A program made the translations under genes and the position numbers. DNA of 64,000 bases from Pomphorhynchus laevis (Eukaryota; Acanthocephala; Palaeacanthocephala; Echinorhynchida; Pomphorhynchidae). The notes beneath the pieces are model-generated. The model was not told the DNA's origin, made no database searches, and was given only the letters and a program-made list of their open reading frames with translations. The first letter of the stretch is position 1. The number at the start of each line of letters is the position of its first letter. This document shows, one piece after another, positions 11,035 through 22,439 of this stretch. Location: contig WNNJ02002911.1 of assembly GCA_012934845.2 (NCBI GenBank), positions 1 through 64,000 on the forward strand, read 5' to 3'.

Positions 11035-12230
11035 ATGAATACTGGCGCACCATATTCAAGAAGGGAGGTGGCCGTCACAATGCTATTAGCCACCCCATCC
11101 GATGTGGTCGGCATCAATATTAGCAAAAGAATTTTTATTCCTAAAAAGTTTCCGGTCTCTTGTCCTAAAGACATGCGGCCCATCTCGATTCAAAATTCCC
11201 TCATCTCGATCTACGAAAAAGCGCTTGCGAGTAGAATCCGCGATCATCTGATTAGGTGAAATTTAATCCCACCCGGTTTCCATGGGTTTGTCAAAGGTCG
11301 CTCGGTCCATTCAGCAGTTGGTGAAGTGTATCGGTTTTGTCAGAACAGTCATCAGCTAGCTGTGGCTGTTTTGCTTGATTTTTCCGCTGCATTTGACCGC
11401 ATCTCCATTCCCATTGTTATCTCTTCTCTCAGGTCCCCCGGGTTGCCTGCGAGAATTGTTAACAGGGTAAGATACTGCTGTACACCAAGCGATTTTATTA
11501 TGATGACGACCCTGATGCGCGTCAGTTCTACCCTATTACGAGTGTGCCTCCAGGCTCCCCTCTCTCCTATCTTATATCTTGATACCTCCATCAATCTTTT
11601 CAAAATATTTAAATGCGAACAACGTCTAGTGGTGTACGCTTATGATACCACTGCCCTGTTCTCTGGACACAGGGTCAAAGATGTAGTCTCGGACATCAGT
11701 CGCTTCTTTTTAAGTTTAAAAGACCAGTTGCCTAGGTTCAACCTTGTTCTAAACTCCGCTAAATCGCAGGTGGTTGTCCTTCATGGCTACCCTGCGACGA
11801 AGCAAAAACTTAAGAGACTAGCACTCTCTGCGCTCTCCTCCATATTTGCCTCTGAACCACTCCCTACTTTCACAAGTCGAGTAAAACATTTGGGGTTCAC
11901 CGTTTCGGTGAACTTGTCGGCAAAAACCGACCTGGATAGACTCAAACGTATCCTGAAGAGAGCTAGGCGGGCCCTGAAACGGGCCCAGCATCTGTCGTTG
12001 AATGGGAAAACCCAAGTGCACCTTTGGTGCACCTGGCCTATTTCTGGATTAGTCTTCTTCTCCAGAGGACGCCCCCAGAGCAAATACTAAGGTTCGTAAA
12101 GCTCATTGTCTCTCGTTTTCCCAACATCGTCCGCACCGATTGGATTCTTCGGGGGGGAAAGACCTAGTGGTTCAATCGGAAAGCGGCGTGTTGGATTGGT
12201 TGGGGGATCAGATGCCTGCGGATTTAAGGC
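11035..12230 (+). pseudogene. LINE-D ORF2 C-terminal: reverse transcriptase
   Basis: Blocks are MRPISIQNSLISIYEKALA (11170-11230), FHGFVKGRSVHSA, motif A AVAVLLDFSAAFDRI (about 11355-11400), a damaged motif B and motif C VVYAYDTTALF (about 11630-11660), where the canonical YADD is YAYD. A thumb with LNSAKSQVVVL and the box VKHLGFTVSVNLS follows. The frame ends at 12090, with sense continuing out of frame to about 12230. Loss of a catalytic Asp and frameshifts make it inactive. Copies at 23.5 and 24.7 kb retain YADD. Confidence 0.8.
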
Positions 12231-12519
12231 CTGCATAATGCTTACGAAGATTATGAAGATTATGAAGATTTCATTTGTCTTATTTCACTTTTTTATTTAT
12301 AACTTATTTATCCTTCTTAAGTTATGTTAACCTGTTTTTGTATTAAGAAAATCTGTATTATTAGATGTGGCTGTATGCTATATTTCAACGTTATAGCGAT
12401 CAGACATAACCAATGAGGTCTTTTTTCAACACGATATATCTGAAGCATGTAAAAAAAGGTTTTAACAATATACAAGAAATGTAAAATGAAAGTTAATAAA
12501 TATGACTTTCTTCTCCACT

Positions 12520-13365
12520 TATTCTGTTTTCTTTTTGTCTCTAGTCTGTATGTCGACCTGGTATTCTCCGTATCCTTTCAGATCTTCGAAGCACTGGAGA
12601 ATTCGTGAATGCCTTTAAAGTTGTTATTTGAATGTCGTATATGTCGCGTAATCATAGATTTAAGTTATTGTCAACGTTAGTGTTGTCAAAGACTTTCGGT
12701 ACCTTGCTTTGATCAATGGGTCTACTCTTGGTTTTCAACACTTGTCGAATCTTCTTTATTTTCGATTTCGCCCTCGTAAGCGAGATGTTGAGTTGACACG
12801 TTATGCATTTTGACAGATTCTTCTTGAACAGTCGAAAAGCGGTCCCTTGATTAAAATGTATATACTGTTAAAAACATCAGCATAAACACACGATAATCTG
12901 AATGCATGCCTTGGCAGTTTCAGAGAAAGTATCTATAACGGCAAATGGAAATGGGTAACGGCTAAATTCATCTATTGCTGTGAATATGTAAGTGCTATCT
13001 TGAATCGACTTTGGTAATGGACCTTTAAAATCAACTGATATTCTTTCCAGAGAAGTGGCTTTGTTAAGATGAATATTGTATTCAGACTTATAAAATCTGG
13101 GCTTTATTCGACTACAGATTTTACAATTTGCGGTAATCAATCGTACATCTTCGACTGAATATGGAAGATTCTTGCTTCGGACAAAATGTAACATTCTTGT
13201 TATCCCATGATGTAGTAGTCGCTTGTGAACTATTTTCATGCTAGTCAGATGACTTAAAGATTCACATACATCTCGCCACATAACGTCAGCCGATAAGTTT
13301 TTTGATCCAGGTTTGTTTGTATTCTACCTTATAAGGGAAGCCTGAAAAGTCAATTTTCCAGCGAG
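12520..13365 (-). pseudogene. Ty3/Gypsy integrase (3' part of a split element)
   Basis: On the minus strand this begins with the end of RNase H (RWKIDFSGFPYKVEY, about 13365-13320). It continues with the HHCC integrase zinc finger (HHGITRMLHF then CKIC), the integrase core start (ERISVDFKGPLPKS and FTAIDEFSRYPF), a damaged second Asp region (NQGTAFRLFKK near 12830) and a terminal RRSERIRRIPGRH tail near 12560. Stops interrupt after 12877. The 5' part of the same element is at 16.68-18.8 kb, the two being separated by a LINE-B insertion. Confidence 0.8.
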
Positions 13366-13408
13366 CGATTTTCAATCAATCAATAATAATTTATTTAACG
13401 TGGCCAAT

Positions 13409-13425
13409 GCGTGCCAACTGCACGC
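13409..13425 (-). other. LINE-B 3' UTR hairpin (copy 2)
   Basis: A GCGTGC...GCACGC stem with a five-base loop sits just before the element end. The same stem with different loops occurs at 31550-31565, 35271-35286 and 37431-37446. It probably marks the RNA structure read by the LINE-B RT. Confidence 0.7.
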
Positions 13426-13481
13426 TTACATGACCACTAACAAAAAAAGAAAAAGAACAGCACAAGTCACAGATTAATTAG

Positions 13482-15650
13482 TTAATTGTTGAAATGGAAT
13501 TGGATTTGGAGTTTGAAGCACGGCATTGATGTTGATTGGCGGATATGAATGGGCTGATGATTCCACGAGAGAGAATCAGCAACAACGAACGAGCGGAAGC
13601 CAGAAGAGGTAGAATAGTTTGGGACATGTAAAAGAAGGAAATTACGGGAACGAAGAGCACAGTACATATGACGAGAATTGTCGAGAAAAGGAAGGTTGAG
13701 AAATGAAGGGTTGTGAGAAGTTATAAGGCGAAAAGAAATGATAGGAAGACGAATTTGAACACGACAGTAAATGGTAGCCAAATCGAGAGAAACAAGATGG
13801 TGGGATGTATTATCAAAACGACGAAGACGGAGGAGAACTCGGACGGCTGCGTTTATTACGCGTTGTAAAGGAAGAAGAGTGGATTTAGGTGAGTTGGAAC
13901 ATATACTTAGACAGTAATCAAGTCTTGAGAAAATGAGAGAAGATATAAGAGTCGCACATGAAGGAAAATCGATCAATCTACGAATTTGACGGAGGCTGCG
14001 GAGAATCAAGGATGATGAGCGTACTTTATCTCTGACGAAAGGTTTAAGTGACAGTCGGTTGTCAAAATGGAAGCCTAGGAAAACGAGATTATCAACGATA
14101 GGAAGAATTGTAGAATTTAATGATACGGAGGGAGGTTCGAAGCCGAGGCGTCGAGGTAAGATCCACAAAATTTGGATTTATCAGGATTCAGAGAAAGGCG
14201 AAGGGAAGAAAGATGATTGGAAATTGAGACAAGACAGTCGGAAGCAGAAACACTAAGATCGTGAATACGATAAACAGGTGCATGAGCATAGATGATAATG
14301 TCATCAGCATATTGCATAACATGGAAGTTAAATTTATGAGAAATCGAAGACAAATCACCAAGAAGAAGAGAGAAAAACATAGGGCCTAATACGGGGCCTT
14401 GCGGAACACTGGACGGGATGGACGAAGGATGGGAGAGAGAAGTGTTAGAATAGACGCGAAATGTACGGCTTGATAGATATGAAGAAAATCATTATACATT
14501 GGGTAAAGAGAAGCCATAATCATGACAAAGGCGACGGAGAAAAATCGAGTGATCGACGATGTCAAAAGCAGACGATAGATCAAGAGAAACTATGACACTA
14601 CATAATTTATGATCGCGCGATATGAGTAAGTCGTTATAAACTTTAAGACATGCAATTTCGGTAGAGTAATTAGAGCGAAAAGCGGCTTGGAAGGGAGGAA
14701 ATAAGTTGAAGGAATAGAGATATGTATTAACTTGCTTAAGAACGAGACGCTCAAGGAGTTTAGAAAGAGTTGGGAAAAGTGAAATAGGACGGTACGAAGA
14801 TGGTAGTGAAGAGTCGATAGATTGCTTTTTGATGAGAGGACGAGCAATGGCGCATTTCCAGATGGAAGGAAATGTACGGCTACGGATGGACGAGTTGAAC
14901 AATGTAGTTGTTCAACAGGAAGGGTGAGATATCTCACCCTTCCTAAGTGAGATAGCTCTGCCTAGGAAGCTATCTCACCCTTCCTAGGGTGAGATAGCTC
15001 ACCCTAAGAAGGGTGATATAGAGGAGCAGATATTTTTAAGCAAGTGAGTGGGAATTGGGCCAAACAGAGAGGTTTTATTAGGTAATTACAGCAGAACCAA
15101 AGAAACTTCATCAGACGAAGCGAGAAGGTGAAATAGCTCTGGGAGGGAAGTATTTTAAGAGAAGAGTGGGTACAAGGGGGCTATGGGTAGTCGAGAAAGT
15201 AAATTAGATAGCTTAGTTTGTAGATAAGAAGAAAATTCATCAGGGTTTATATTACAAGGGGTAGATGATCGTGAAAGAATTGAGTTCAAGATTTTCCAAT
15301 GAGATTTAGAGTTGGAAGATGACTCGAGTTGATTTCGCCAAAAGAGAGCACGTCTAGTCCGTATAAGAATGAGATGTGAACAGCGTAGAGAAAAGTAGGA
15401 ATCACGGAGATTAGGACAAAAGAACTAAAGAACAACCAGTGTGACATAGACGACGAATAGCAAGATCGCCAGAGTCAGAGTGCCAGGTTTCGGTAATACA
15501 GAAAATATCTATAGATGATTGATCGAAGATATCAAAGAGCAGATCAGCTTTATGAAGAATGGAGCGAGCGTTAAAAAGACTAAGACGAAAAGTATGTTCA
15601 GGAGCGAGATCGACTAGCAAAGAAGACTGGTTAGAGAAACGGGACGCCAT
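13482..15650 (-). pseudogene. LINE-B ORF2 remnant: endonuclease start, RT, C-terminal domain
   Basis: Frames on the minus strand give the endonuclease N-terminus (FRLSLFNARSILHKAD and FCITETWHSD, about 15600-15480). RT follows with SYRPISLFPTLSKLLERL, motif A CSVIVSLDLSSAFDIVDHS (about 14600-14540), motif B PQGPVLGPMFFS (near 14390) and motif C MQYADDIIIYAH (near 14300). A 228-codon C-terminal frame (14168-13482) ends near FVVADSLSWN. The catalytic YADD is intact, but the frame changes several times and the middle of the endonuclease is missing. Confidence 0.8.
14893..15014. repeat. Cluster of palindromes built on GGGTGAGATA modules
   Basis: A 9-bp-stem hairpin (14893-14915) is followed by a perfect 28-bp palindrome (14917-14944), then further inverted copies of GTGAGATAGCT and AGGGTGAGATA up to about 15014. 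It lies between the endonuclease-RT linker and the RT of LINE-B and is not seen at the matching place in the other copies. Confidence 0.8.
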
Positions 15651-16148
15651 CGGATTTTTGGCATCGTGCGTAGGACGTGAAAATTTCCGTTTATTTTACG
15701 GATTGATAGAGATAACTCACCGTTTCTTTCACGTCGATGTTTCTCAATGCGAGCTAAATTGAGCTGGGCAATATCATAAGTAGAGCGGTCAGGAAAGATA
15801 CGACAAGTAGATGAAGTGGTAAGAAGTTTAAAACGTTGGGAGAGTACTGAAGAGGCATGTGAACTATGTCGGAAAACGATTTTTAAGAGTTGAGGACTGA
15901 GATGATTGGATTTAGTGGATTTGGTTGAACGAATAAAGAATACAGGAGCGATTTAGATTGGGGGAGGAATAGAAAAGAGTAGGTACGAAATGAAAAGCTT
16001 TACCGTTAGCATTGTTAGAATGAGGAAGATGAATGGAAGTTTGGTTCGTAGTTGAACGAGGAGAGTGTGATAGAGTAGGTTCAATAATAGGATTATAAGA
16101 TGCGAAGTCAGGTGTTGATGTGAGGGAAACGTCTTAAGCAGAATTGGT

Positions 16149-16397
16149 CTAAGTGATCGTGTGTGATACAGAAGTAGAGGAGCAGGATAACTGTAGTCGT
16201 ACTAATGTACAAAAACCGCATGTGAACTGTTTACGTTTATACACCGAGCGGTCGGATATTTTAACACGAACAAGTGTCCATACATCACAATCTTTGGAAT
16301 CGCATTCGACTTTAAAACTGGTATAACCATCATTGCATTCCGATGTGGAATATGCTTGATCAGGAACAGGGATCTGAGAACGCGTTTTTTTAGGCAT
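16149..16397 (-). pseudogene. LINE-B ORF1 N-terminal zinc-finger-like module
   Basis: An 82-codon frame from an ATG at 16397 contains CDSKDCDVWTLV and, after about 20 residues, FTCGFC. This is the same Cys-Cys-Trp...Cys-Cys layout as LINE-A ORF1 at 5857-6258. It is likely the nucleic-acid or protein binding finger of the element's first protein. The frame ends at 16149 and the rest of ORF1 (to about 15660) is unrecognisable. Confidence 0.65.
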
Positions 16398-16442
16398 GAC
16401 CTTTTATCGAGACATTGTGCCCAATCCGCGAGCGTAGCGAGC

Positions 16443-16622
16443 GGAACTGACAGGAATAATCTGGAACTGACAGGAATAATCTGGAACTGACAGGAATAAT
16501 CTGGAACTGACAGGAATAATCTGGAACTGACAGTAATAATCTGAAACTGACAGGAATAATCTGGAACTGACAGGAATAATATGGAACTGGCAGGAATAAT
16601 CTTGAACTGACATTAATAATCT
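16443..16622. repeat. Nine tandem 20-bp repeats, LINE-B 5' region
   Basis: The unit GGAACTGACAGGAATAATCT repeats nine times with a constant 20-base period and a few substitutions. It lies directly upstream, on the minus strand, of LINE-B ORF1, where a LINE promoter would be. It has no spacers, so it is not a CRISPR array. Confidence 0.9.
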
Positions 16623-16679
16623 GGAATTTAAGTATTTAACAATCAAGACAATATTTTAACTAGTCATTTTTTAACTTTA

Positions 16680-17760
16680 TCATTTTTAATTTTTCCGCGT
16701 CATTTATTATCTAGCATAAACTCAACTGACTTTTTGTCCGTAATAATTTTGAACATTCGGGTATCAAGAAAATGTTTCCAAGTTCTTAGCGCTTCAATTA
16801 TGGCGTACACTTCCTTATCAAAGATGTGATGACGTTTTTCATAGATGCTTAATGCTCGCGAAAAGAAGGCTACTGGTCTTTTGTTTTGAAATAAAGTAGC
16901 TCCAATTGCATTCTTCGAGTCGTCTGTTTCAACACAGAAGTATACACGATCATCGATGATATAGATGCACGCGTTGATGATATCGTTCTTGATTGATATT
17001 ATGGCTACTTGTCTTTCTTTACCTAACGAAAATATTATGTGAGATTTAGTTAACAGAGAAATTTTTGCTGCGAAGTTTTTAATCCACTTACTATAGTAGG
17101 AAAATAATCTTCTCATTGTAATCATGTCATGCGGTGTTTTTAGATTTCTGAAAGCCACAAGTCTATTTGGATCGGGTTTAGTGTATTTAATGATATTTCA
17201 TAACCCAGTGTTCGTATTTGTGTAACACCGTATACGGATTGTCTATTATTTTAAGGCCAAATTTTTCCAAAGCTCTTTTAAGATTGCAATCATGCGCCGA
17301 TCTTGATTTTTCGCAAATGATAATATTATCTAGGTAAGAATAAAACCTTGTAACTTGATGGTACCAATGAATTCGTTAATATATCTTTGAAAACACGATA
17401 CAACGTTCGTGGCTTTTATAAAAAAAATTAAATAGGTATAATCGACCAGTAGCCTCGAATGCAGAAAAATGTCGTTCTTGCGAATTAATTTCGATCTGAT
17501 AATCAGCCTCTTCAAGATCTTCCAGTGAATAATAACGATTTTTAGAAATTTCGTTTGCAAGTTCTGCAATTTTCGGTAGTGGATATGGGTCCAGATAGGT
17601 ATATCGATTTATTGTTCAGGAGAAGTCAGCAACAAGACGCTTCATACCTGTTTATCCCGAAACGATGACTACTTGTGCTCTCCACGGTGACATACTCGGT
17701 TCAATAATGTCATTGTCAAACATGTGCTGGATTTCCTTTTGAATAAACGATTCATCTGTT
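16680..17760 (-). pseudogene. Ty3/Gypsy reverse transcriptase and RNase H
   Basis: On the minus strand, the RT start MSPWRAQVVIV (near 17700) is followed by KRLVADFS and TINRYTYLDPYPLP. Motif A is degenerate (YYSLEDLEEADYQI). ATNVVSCFQRYINEFI follows, then a YLDN box near 17330 in place of the canonical YxDD. RNase H follows: VYFCVETDDSKNAIGATLFQ, then PVAFFSRAL, HHIFDKEVYAIIEALRTWKHFL and FKIITDKKSVEFMLD (16730-16930). Sequence identity to the element fails past about 16675, where LINE-B is inserted. It is broken by stops and lacks one catalytic Asp in the YxDD position. Confidence 0.8.
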
Positions 17761-17859
17761 TAACTGAATATTCGGCTTTTGGTAGCAATAGGAGTTATAT
17801 CAGTAGATAAGTTTTTGAAATGTTTTAACGTGTCAATGGAAACCTTTGCTGAAGTAATG

Positions 17860-18190
17860 ATTTTATAGGTCAGTTAACGGACCGCCAAATTCGATGATGA
17901 ATGTCTTGTGTATTTCGAGGGACGGAAAGTCGAGTATGACATCTGTGCACTGAATCAGTAAAATGAAAAATTCTACTTTCGAATACTGATTGCAACGCAG
18001 TCGTATATCAGCGATGCACTTTTCTGAAACCGTTATGATAATTTCGGAGGTTAAGTACACTTTTGTATCAGTCTGATAAGTTTTGAATTTAATAGAATTC
18101 GCTATTTGTTTATCGATAAAGTTGTGTGAACTGCCAGTGTCAGCCAGTGCAGTCAGTTTTCTGTTAAGTATAAAGATGTCTGTTTTGAGC
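17860..18190 (-). pseudogene. Ty3/Gypsy aspartic protease region
   Basis: The minus strand reads LTALADTGSSHNFIDK near 18160-18110. The DTG triad with flanking hydrophobic residues is the active-site motif of retroviral-type aspartic proteases, which cleave the Gag-Pol polyprotein. About 80 further residues to 17863 stay open and a stop separates it from RT. It lies in the canonical position between gag and RT. Confidence 0.75.
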
Positions 18191-18194
18191 TGAG

Positions 18195-18800
18195 ACTTTG
18201 GGATTCACGATCAATGTTGAAAGGCAACACAGGTGAAGATGTCTCGATCTTTGTTGAAGCACATACGAGCATAATACCCCCTTTTTCTACATTTATGGCA
18301 AATTACCGAGTTAACATGTCAACGAATTCGTGGGTGTCGTTTTCCTCCACAGAAAAAACATGTCGGTTGTTAGTGTGGATGTATCTATTTGGTGTGATAA
18401 CAGGTCGGTTTAGGCATTGCATATTTTTATTCGGCTAGTCTTCACTTTCCAAATTTGTTTCTTCCCCTCCTTTCGTTTTCGTATCTATGTATGCCATTTC
18501 GTGTCGTTCTTCCATTCCAAAATCAGCTCTCCTGTGATATAGTTCGATACTTTGTTGTGCAGTAGTTAATGATTTTGTGATACTAATTGCCTCATCAAGA
18601 TCTAATTTATCGAACTCGAGGAGTCGCTTGCTTATCGAATCAGAGCGGATGCCGCGTATAAAAGTATCCCTTATGAATTCGTTTATTTACTAGTCGGCTG
18701 TTACAGCTTGGAAGTTGTAATCCTTAGCCAAAGTTCGCAAAGATTGAGTAAACGAATCGATGTTTTTAAAATATTCATATTTTTAACTGAGTTACTATAA
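18195..18800 (-). pseudogene. Ty3/Gypsy gag with zinc knuckles
   Basis: The minus strand carries a gag-like helical block (FTQSLRTLAKDYNFQAVTAD, then FIRGIRSDSISKRLLEFDKL, about 18760-18600) and two zinc knuckles near 18370-18280. The first knuckle ends in a stop where a Cys is expected and the second reads CHKCRKRGYYARMC with Tyr in place of His. No 5' LTR was recognised beyond 18800. Confidence 0.7.
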
Positions 18801-19185
18801 AGATAAAATCAAACAGAAAATCGTAAAATAAACAAAATATAAAAATTAAATTTAAATTTAAGTGGGATATCTTTATGGATATAATGTACTCTGTATTCGA
18901 ATAAGTTATAGTGCCAGATAATAAAATGTATTAGAACGTATAAATCATGTTTTAGCATTCTCAATTGAGAATGCTTTTATACTTTTTTGTTAATGGAATA
19001 CTATCGGTTTTGAAGTAATTTGACTCGTTTTACTTTTTGCTTTTTTTTCATAAAAACTTAGAAAATGATATTTAATAATTAATAATAATAAAGATTATTT
19101 TAATAAAAAATAAAACATGGTGAAATATAAATAAATAACAGGTCCGTTACAGAAAATTAAAGGAAATAGACAATACTGCAAGTGA
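18801..19185. other. AT-rich non-coding stretch
   Basis: No coding or structural feature supported. If a Gypsy LTR was here, I cannot recognise it, because no partner LTR was found beyond 12.5 kb. Confidence 0.5.
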
Positions 19186-19189
19186 AGTC

Positions 19190-19490
19190 TTCTTCCATGA
19201 TCACGGCCTCAAATCCAGGGGGATCTGATCCCCCAACCGATCCAACACGCCGCTTTCAGACTGAACCACCCTGGGTCTTTCATCCCCCCCGAAGAGTCCA
19301 GTCGAGGCAAACTATGCTGGGTAAACGTGATACGAGGAGCTTAAAAAACCTTAGTCTTTGCTCTGGGGGACGTCTTCTCGAAAAGAAGACTAATCCCGAG
19401 AAAGCCCAAGTGCCCCAAAGGCGCACCTGGGTGTTCCCTTTCAATGACAGATGCTGAGCCTGTTCCAGGGCTCACCTAGCTTTCTTCAGC
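19190..19490 (-). mobile_element. LINE-D copy 2, 3' fragment
   Basis: The minus strand matches the 3' end of LINE-D copy 1 (about 11950-12230), including the GAAAACCCAAGTGC-type stretch and the GGACGTCTTCTC block. Only the last 300 bases survive, a typical 5' truncation. Confidence 0.8.
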
Positions 19491-22430
19491 ATATGATATT
19501 TGAAATTTACAATAAAGTATGCGTATTTATCAATCTGGTATTTAATTTTTATCTTTATATGTGTAGCTTCAGATATGTTTTTGAACATAAACGTACATAA
19601 AAATGGCATTTTTTTTCACGTGACAATTGTGTTACAGTATAGATAGATAACAACTACGCTCCTTCTAACGTCACGTATATTAAAATATTTGATAAAAATA
19701 TTTTCTTACGAAATATGTGATGTACTTTTATTGTCAAGGATATTTTCTAAGATATCAAAGGAAATGAATGGTATCAAAAGAAATCTAAAGTTAAAATTTA
19801 TGTTAAATGTATTTGCATTATCATGTTTTGTGTATATACTTTAGTTTATTGTATGCAAACATTTAAAACTTGATTCGGTTTATAAAATTTTAAATTCCTT
19901 GATAGTAAGGATTGATAGCGCAATCCATTTAAGATTGAGTTAGGTATGATGTGAATTTTTTACTTTAAAAGATATAATAAATTTAGAAAAATCATCGCGT
20001 TTTTACATTCAAGCATTTATTGATCCGAAAATACTTGTGGCATGATAAACACGTGTTGTTTTTAATTTGAATTGATATATCGGTCTTTGCTGACCCATAT
20101 AATGCAATGGCAAAATATGTAACGAAAAGTACGATTTAACTAACAGGTCTACAAGTTGACAAAGTGTTTATTAATTATAAACTACATTAATTGATTAATT
20201 AATATTAATTAATATTCGTATATTTCTATTGTAGATTTATCTGTAAAACATGTTTGAGGTTAACGTTTGATCATATATCATATATATATATATCGAACAA
20301 ATATCATTCTGACACCTTATCGTATGCTGTTAACATCAATATTTTTGACGCAATTAATTATTAATTAATTTATCATTTGTGATAGTGACTGTTCTTGGAT
20401 CAAATATATACTTTTCTTTAGTACTTTCAAAGTAAAGACTTTTGTTATAATACTTTCGGGAATCAACGAGATTTCTTATCTATAAAACAAATGTAAGATG
20501 TTAATGTTTGATCATTTACTTAATGGAATAAATTTAATTATAAAAACGGGATATATCAAGTTTAAAAATACTCATAATTTTATATTTTGAAAAACTTGGA
20601 ACTTACTAAGTTCAAACAGGGAATCAAGCATACTAATTCACAAATTCAATAACTCAGGATTATTTTACTCAGCTTACATAATGCTTTTAAAAATGTTCAA
20701 ATGTTTAAATTTAAAAAGCTAATATTATAGGAACAAAAAATTGATTGTTCTAATTGATAAATTGAATGACTAAAGCTAAAAAGACAAAGGTGAGTTGGAG
20801 TGTAACAAACGAGTAATCCAACAGTATCCGCTGTCGGTTTGATTCAGAATCTTCCACCTATGAAAGCCACGAGGTCCTATGCAGCGTATCCGAATGCGAA
20901 ATATAGACTACCGTTGCCGTTACATCCAAGCTATCAAAATCCTCACTAACCAGAGAGTATATATGTGGATTCTGCGCTTACGAATTGTTATTATTGTGAT
21001 AATAGTAGAATGATTTAGAATAGGTTAGAGTAACAAAACTTTACTCAAATCAATATCTTCAAGTTGTAGGTAAGCAAACATAATATAAATGACTATATAT
21101 AATATTATAATATTATAAATAATTTATTATATAAATGAATTCTGGTAAACCGATTCAACAGATTTGACTAAATCCACAGCCTTGGTCAACGATAATATCT
21201 GATTTTCGAGTATGCGTTGTCGAATCGAATTCGATGATAATTCACTGATGAATAAATATATATATTTCTAACTCTACACGATACTCCTATGCTGAAACGG
21301 CCTTGAAATCACAACGTAGGCTGAGAGGATTCAAACTTTGCACATATTCGTAGATACTCTCCGAGTCTTGTTGTCGTCTTATTTAAAAGCTATATTTCGC
21401 AAAAATCAAATTACTCTCACTGATAAATAACTTGCCAGGAATGGTAATGGTCGAATCAAATTCGGATTGTTCTGTTATACAGTCATAAACCTATGCACTT
21501 TAATATTTGATTAAGCACTGTAATTTATCGGGAGTATTATCGCGGCATGATTGAATAAAATTATCGAACACTTTCATTCAGTGCTTATAATACTTTTTCC
21601 GAATCAGGAGCGATTGGTTCACAATCTGACTTATCAGGGATGAGAATTCGTCCCATTAATTTGAGTAAACTGTTGTGAGAATATTAGAATGAATTAGAAT
21701 AGGTCCGAGTAACAAGGCTTTACTCAAATCAGTATCTACAAGTTATAGGTGAATGTGATTTACCATATCTACAAGTTATAGTAAACATCAACTGATTCTG
21801 TTTCGAGCAATACTTCAGAGCAGACGACAATTCTATGGGAACAGCAAATGCTTATGCAAAATCCTGGATGATGATCTATGTTCTGGCTTTTACAACGTTA
21901 GATATATTAATAGTAATCTAAGTTATGAAACACAAAACTATTATGATCACCCCAACGTAGATTCTGTGTGCACACATTTTAGTGCTGTTAGCTATCCAGA
22001 ATCTCGCGCAGCTACGTTTTGATATGTGTCTTATCGCTCAATACTCATAGCAAGCGTTACAAGTCTTCGGTAATTGATAACCAACATTGATTTAATGATG
22101 ATTAGATAAGGTGCGATCAATCTTTTATCTTATTCTATCTAGTCCTAGTTCGGCTACACTTTCTACCTTGCGAATTATCTCAATTTCCGCATAGGCAAAA
22201 TCACTAAAGATAGTAGAAAGCCTCATTTGCTGAAAGTAGTATTTAGTTGAGGATTCAGTAGATTCTCTACTTAATATTCCTTTTATTTTAAAGGCTTAGG
22301 TTTTCAATTTTTGCGCGATCTTAACTACCGGTCCGACCGGTTTTAAAAGTCGCGAGGAAGAACTCGGTAGTCCTTTTAAATATGGAGAACGTAATCTCAA
22401 GATTTAGAATTTTCAAGTAGTTTGAGTGCA
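19491..22430. other. Long AT-rich region without genes
   Basis: No open frame of interest and no RNA gene seen. A 60-bp segment at 21012-21071 recurs at 21691-21750 with about seven differences, and the flanks are loosely similar, suggesting an old duplication about 680 bases apart. Short palindromic AT runs occur near 20190-20290. Confidence 0.55.
21012..21071 (+). repeat. 60-bp direct repeat, copy 1 of 2
   Basis: Matches 21691-21750 along its whole length with scattered substitutions. No coding meaning. Confidence 0.75.
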
Positions 22431-22439
22431 TTTGGTACT

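Larger units (their letters stand above)
8990..12300 (+). mobile_element. LINE-D copy 1, Jockey-like non-LTR retrotransposon
   Basis: About 3.3 kb carries, in order, a gag-like ORF1 with a CCHC zinc-knuckle region, an APE endonuclease and an RT. It ends in a short GAAGATTAT repeat (about 12246-12270), consistent with the microsatellite-like 3' tail of Jockey-type elements. It is broken by several frameshifts. Three further copies are at 19.2, 23.5 and 24.7 kb. Confidence 0.85.
13380..16650 (-). mobile_element. LINE-B copy 2, inserted in the Gypsy element
   Basis: On the minus strand, in order: a 5' region of nine 20-bp tandem repeats (16622-16443), ORF1 start (16397), decayed ORF1, an endonuclease start (15650-15411), a linker, RT (about 14937-13900), the C-terminal domain and a 3' UTR with a short hairpin. 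It ends in an ATTG-rich tail near 13380. About 150 residues of endonuclease appear deleted. The insertion separates RNase H from integrase of one Gypsy copy, so LINE-B moved after the Gypsy element was fixed here. Confidence 0.8.

Noticed and set aside
16443-16622. CRISPR-like direct repeats
   Set aside because: Units abut without spacers in a eukaryotic LINE context, so this is a simple tandem array.
12520-18800. LTRs of the Gypsy element
   Set aside because: No pair of direct repeats flanking 12.5 and 18.8 kb could be seen by eye, so no LTR is annotated.
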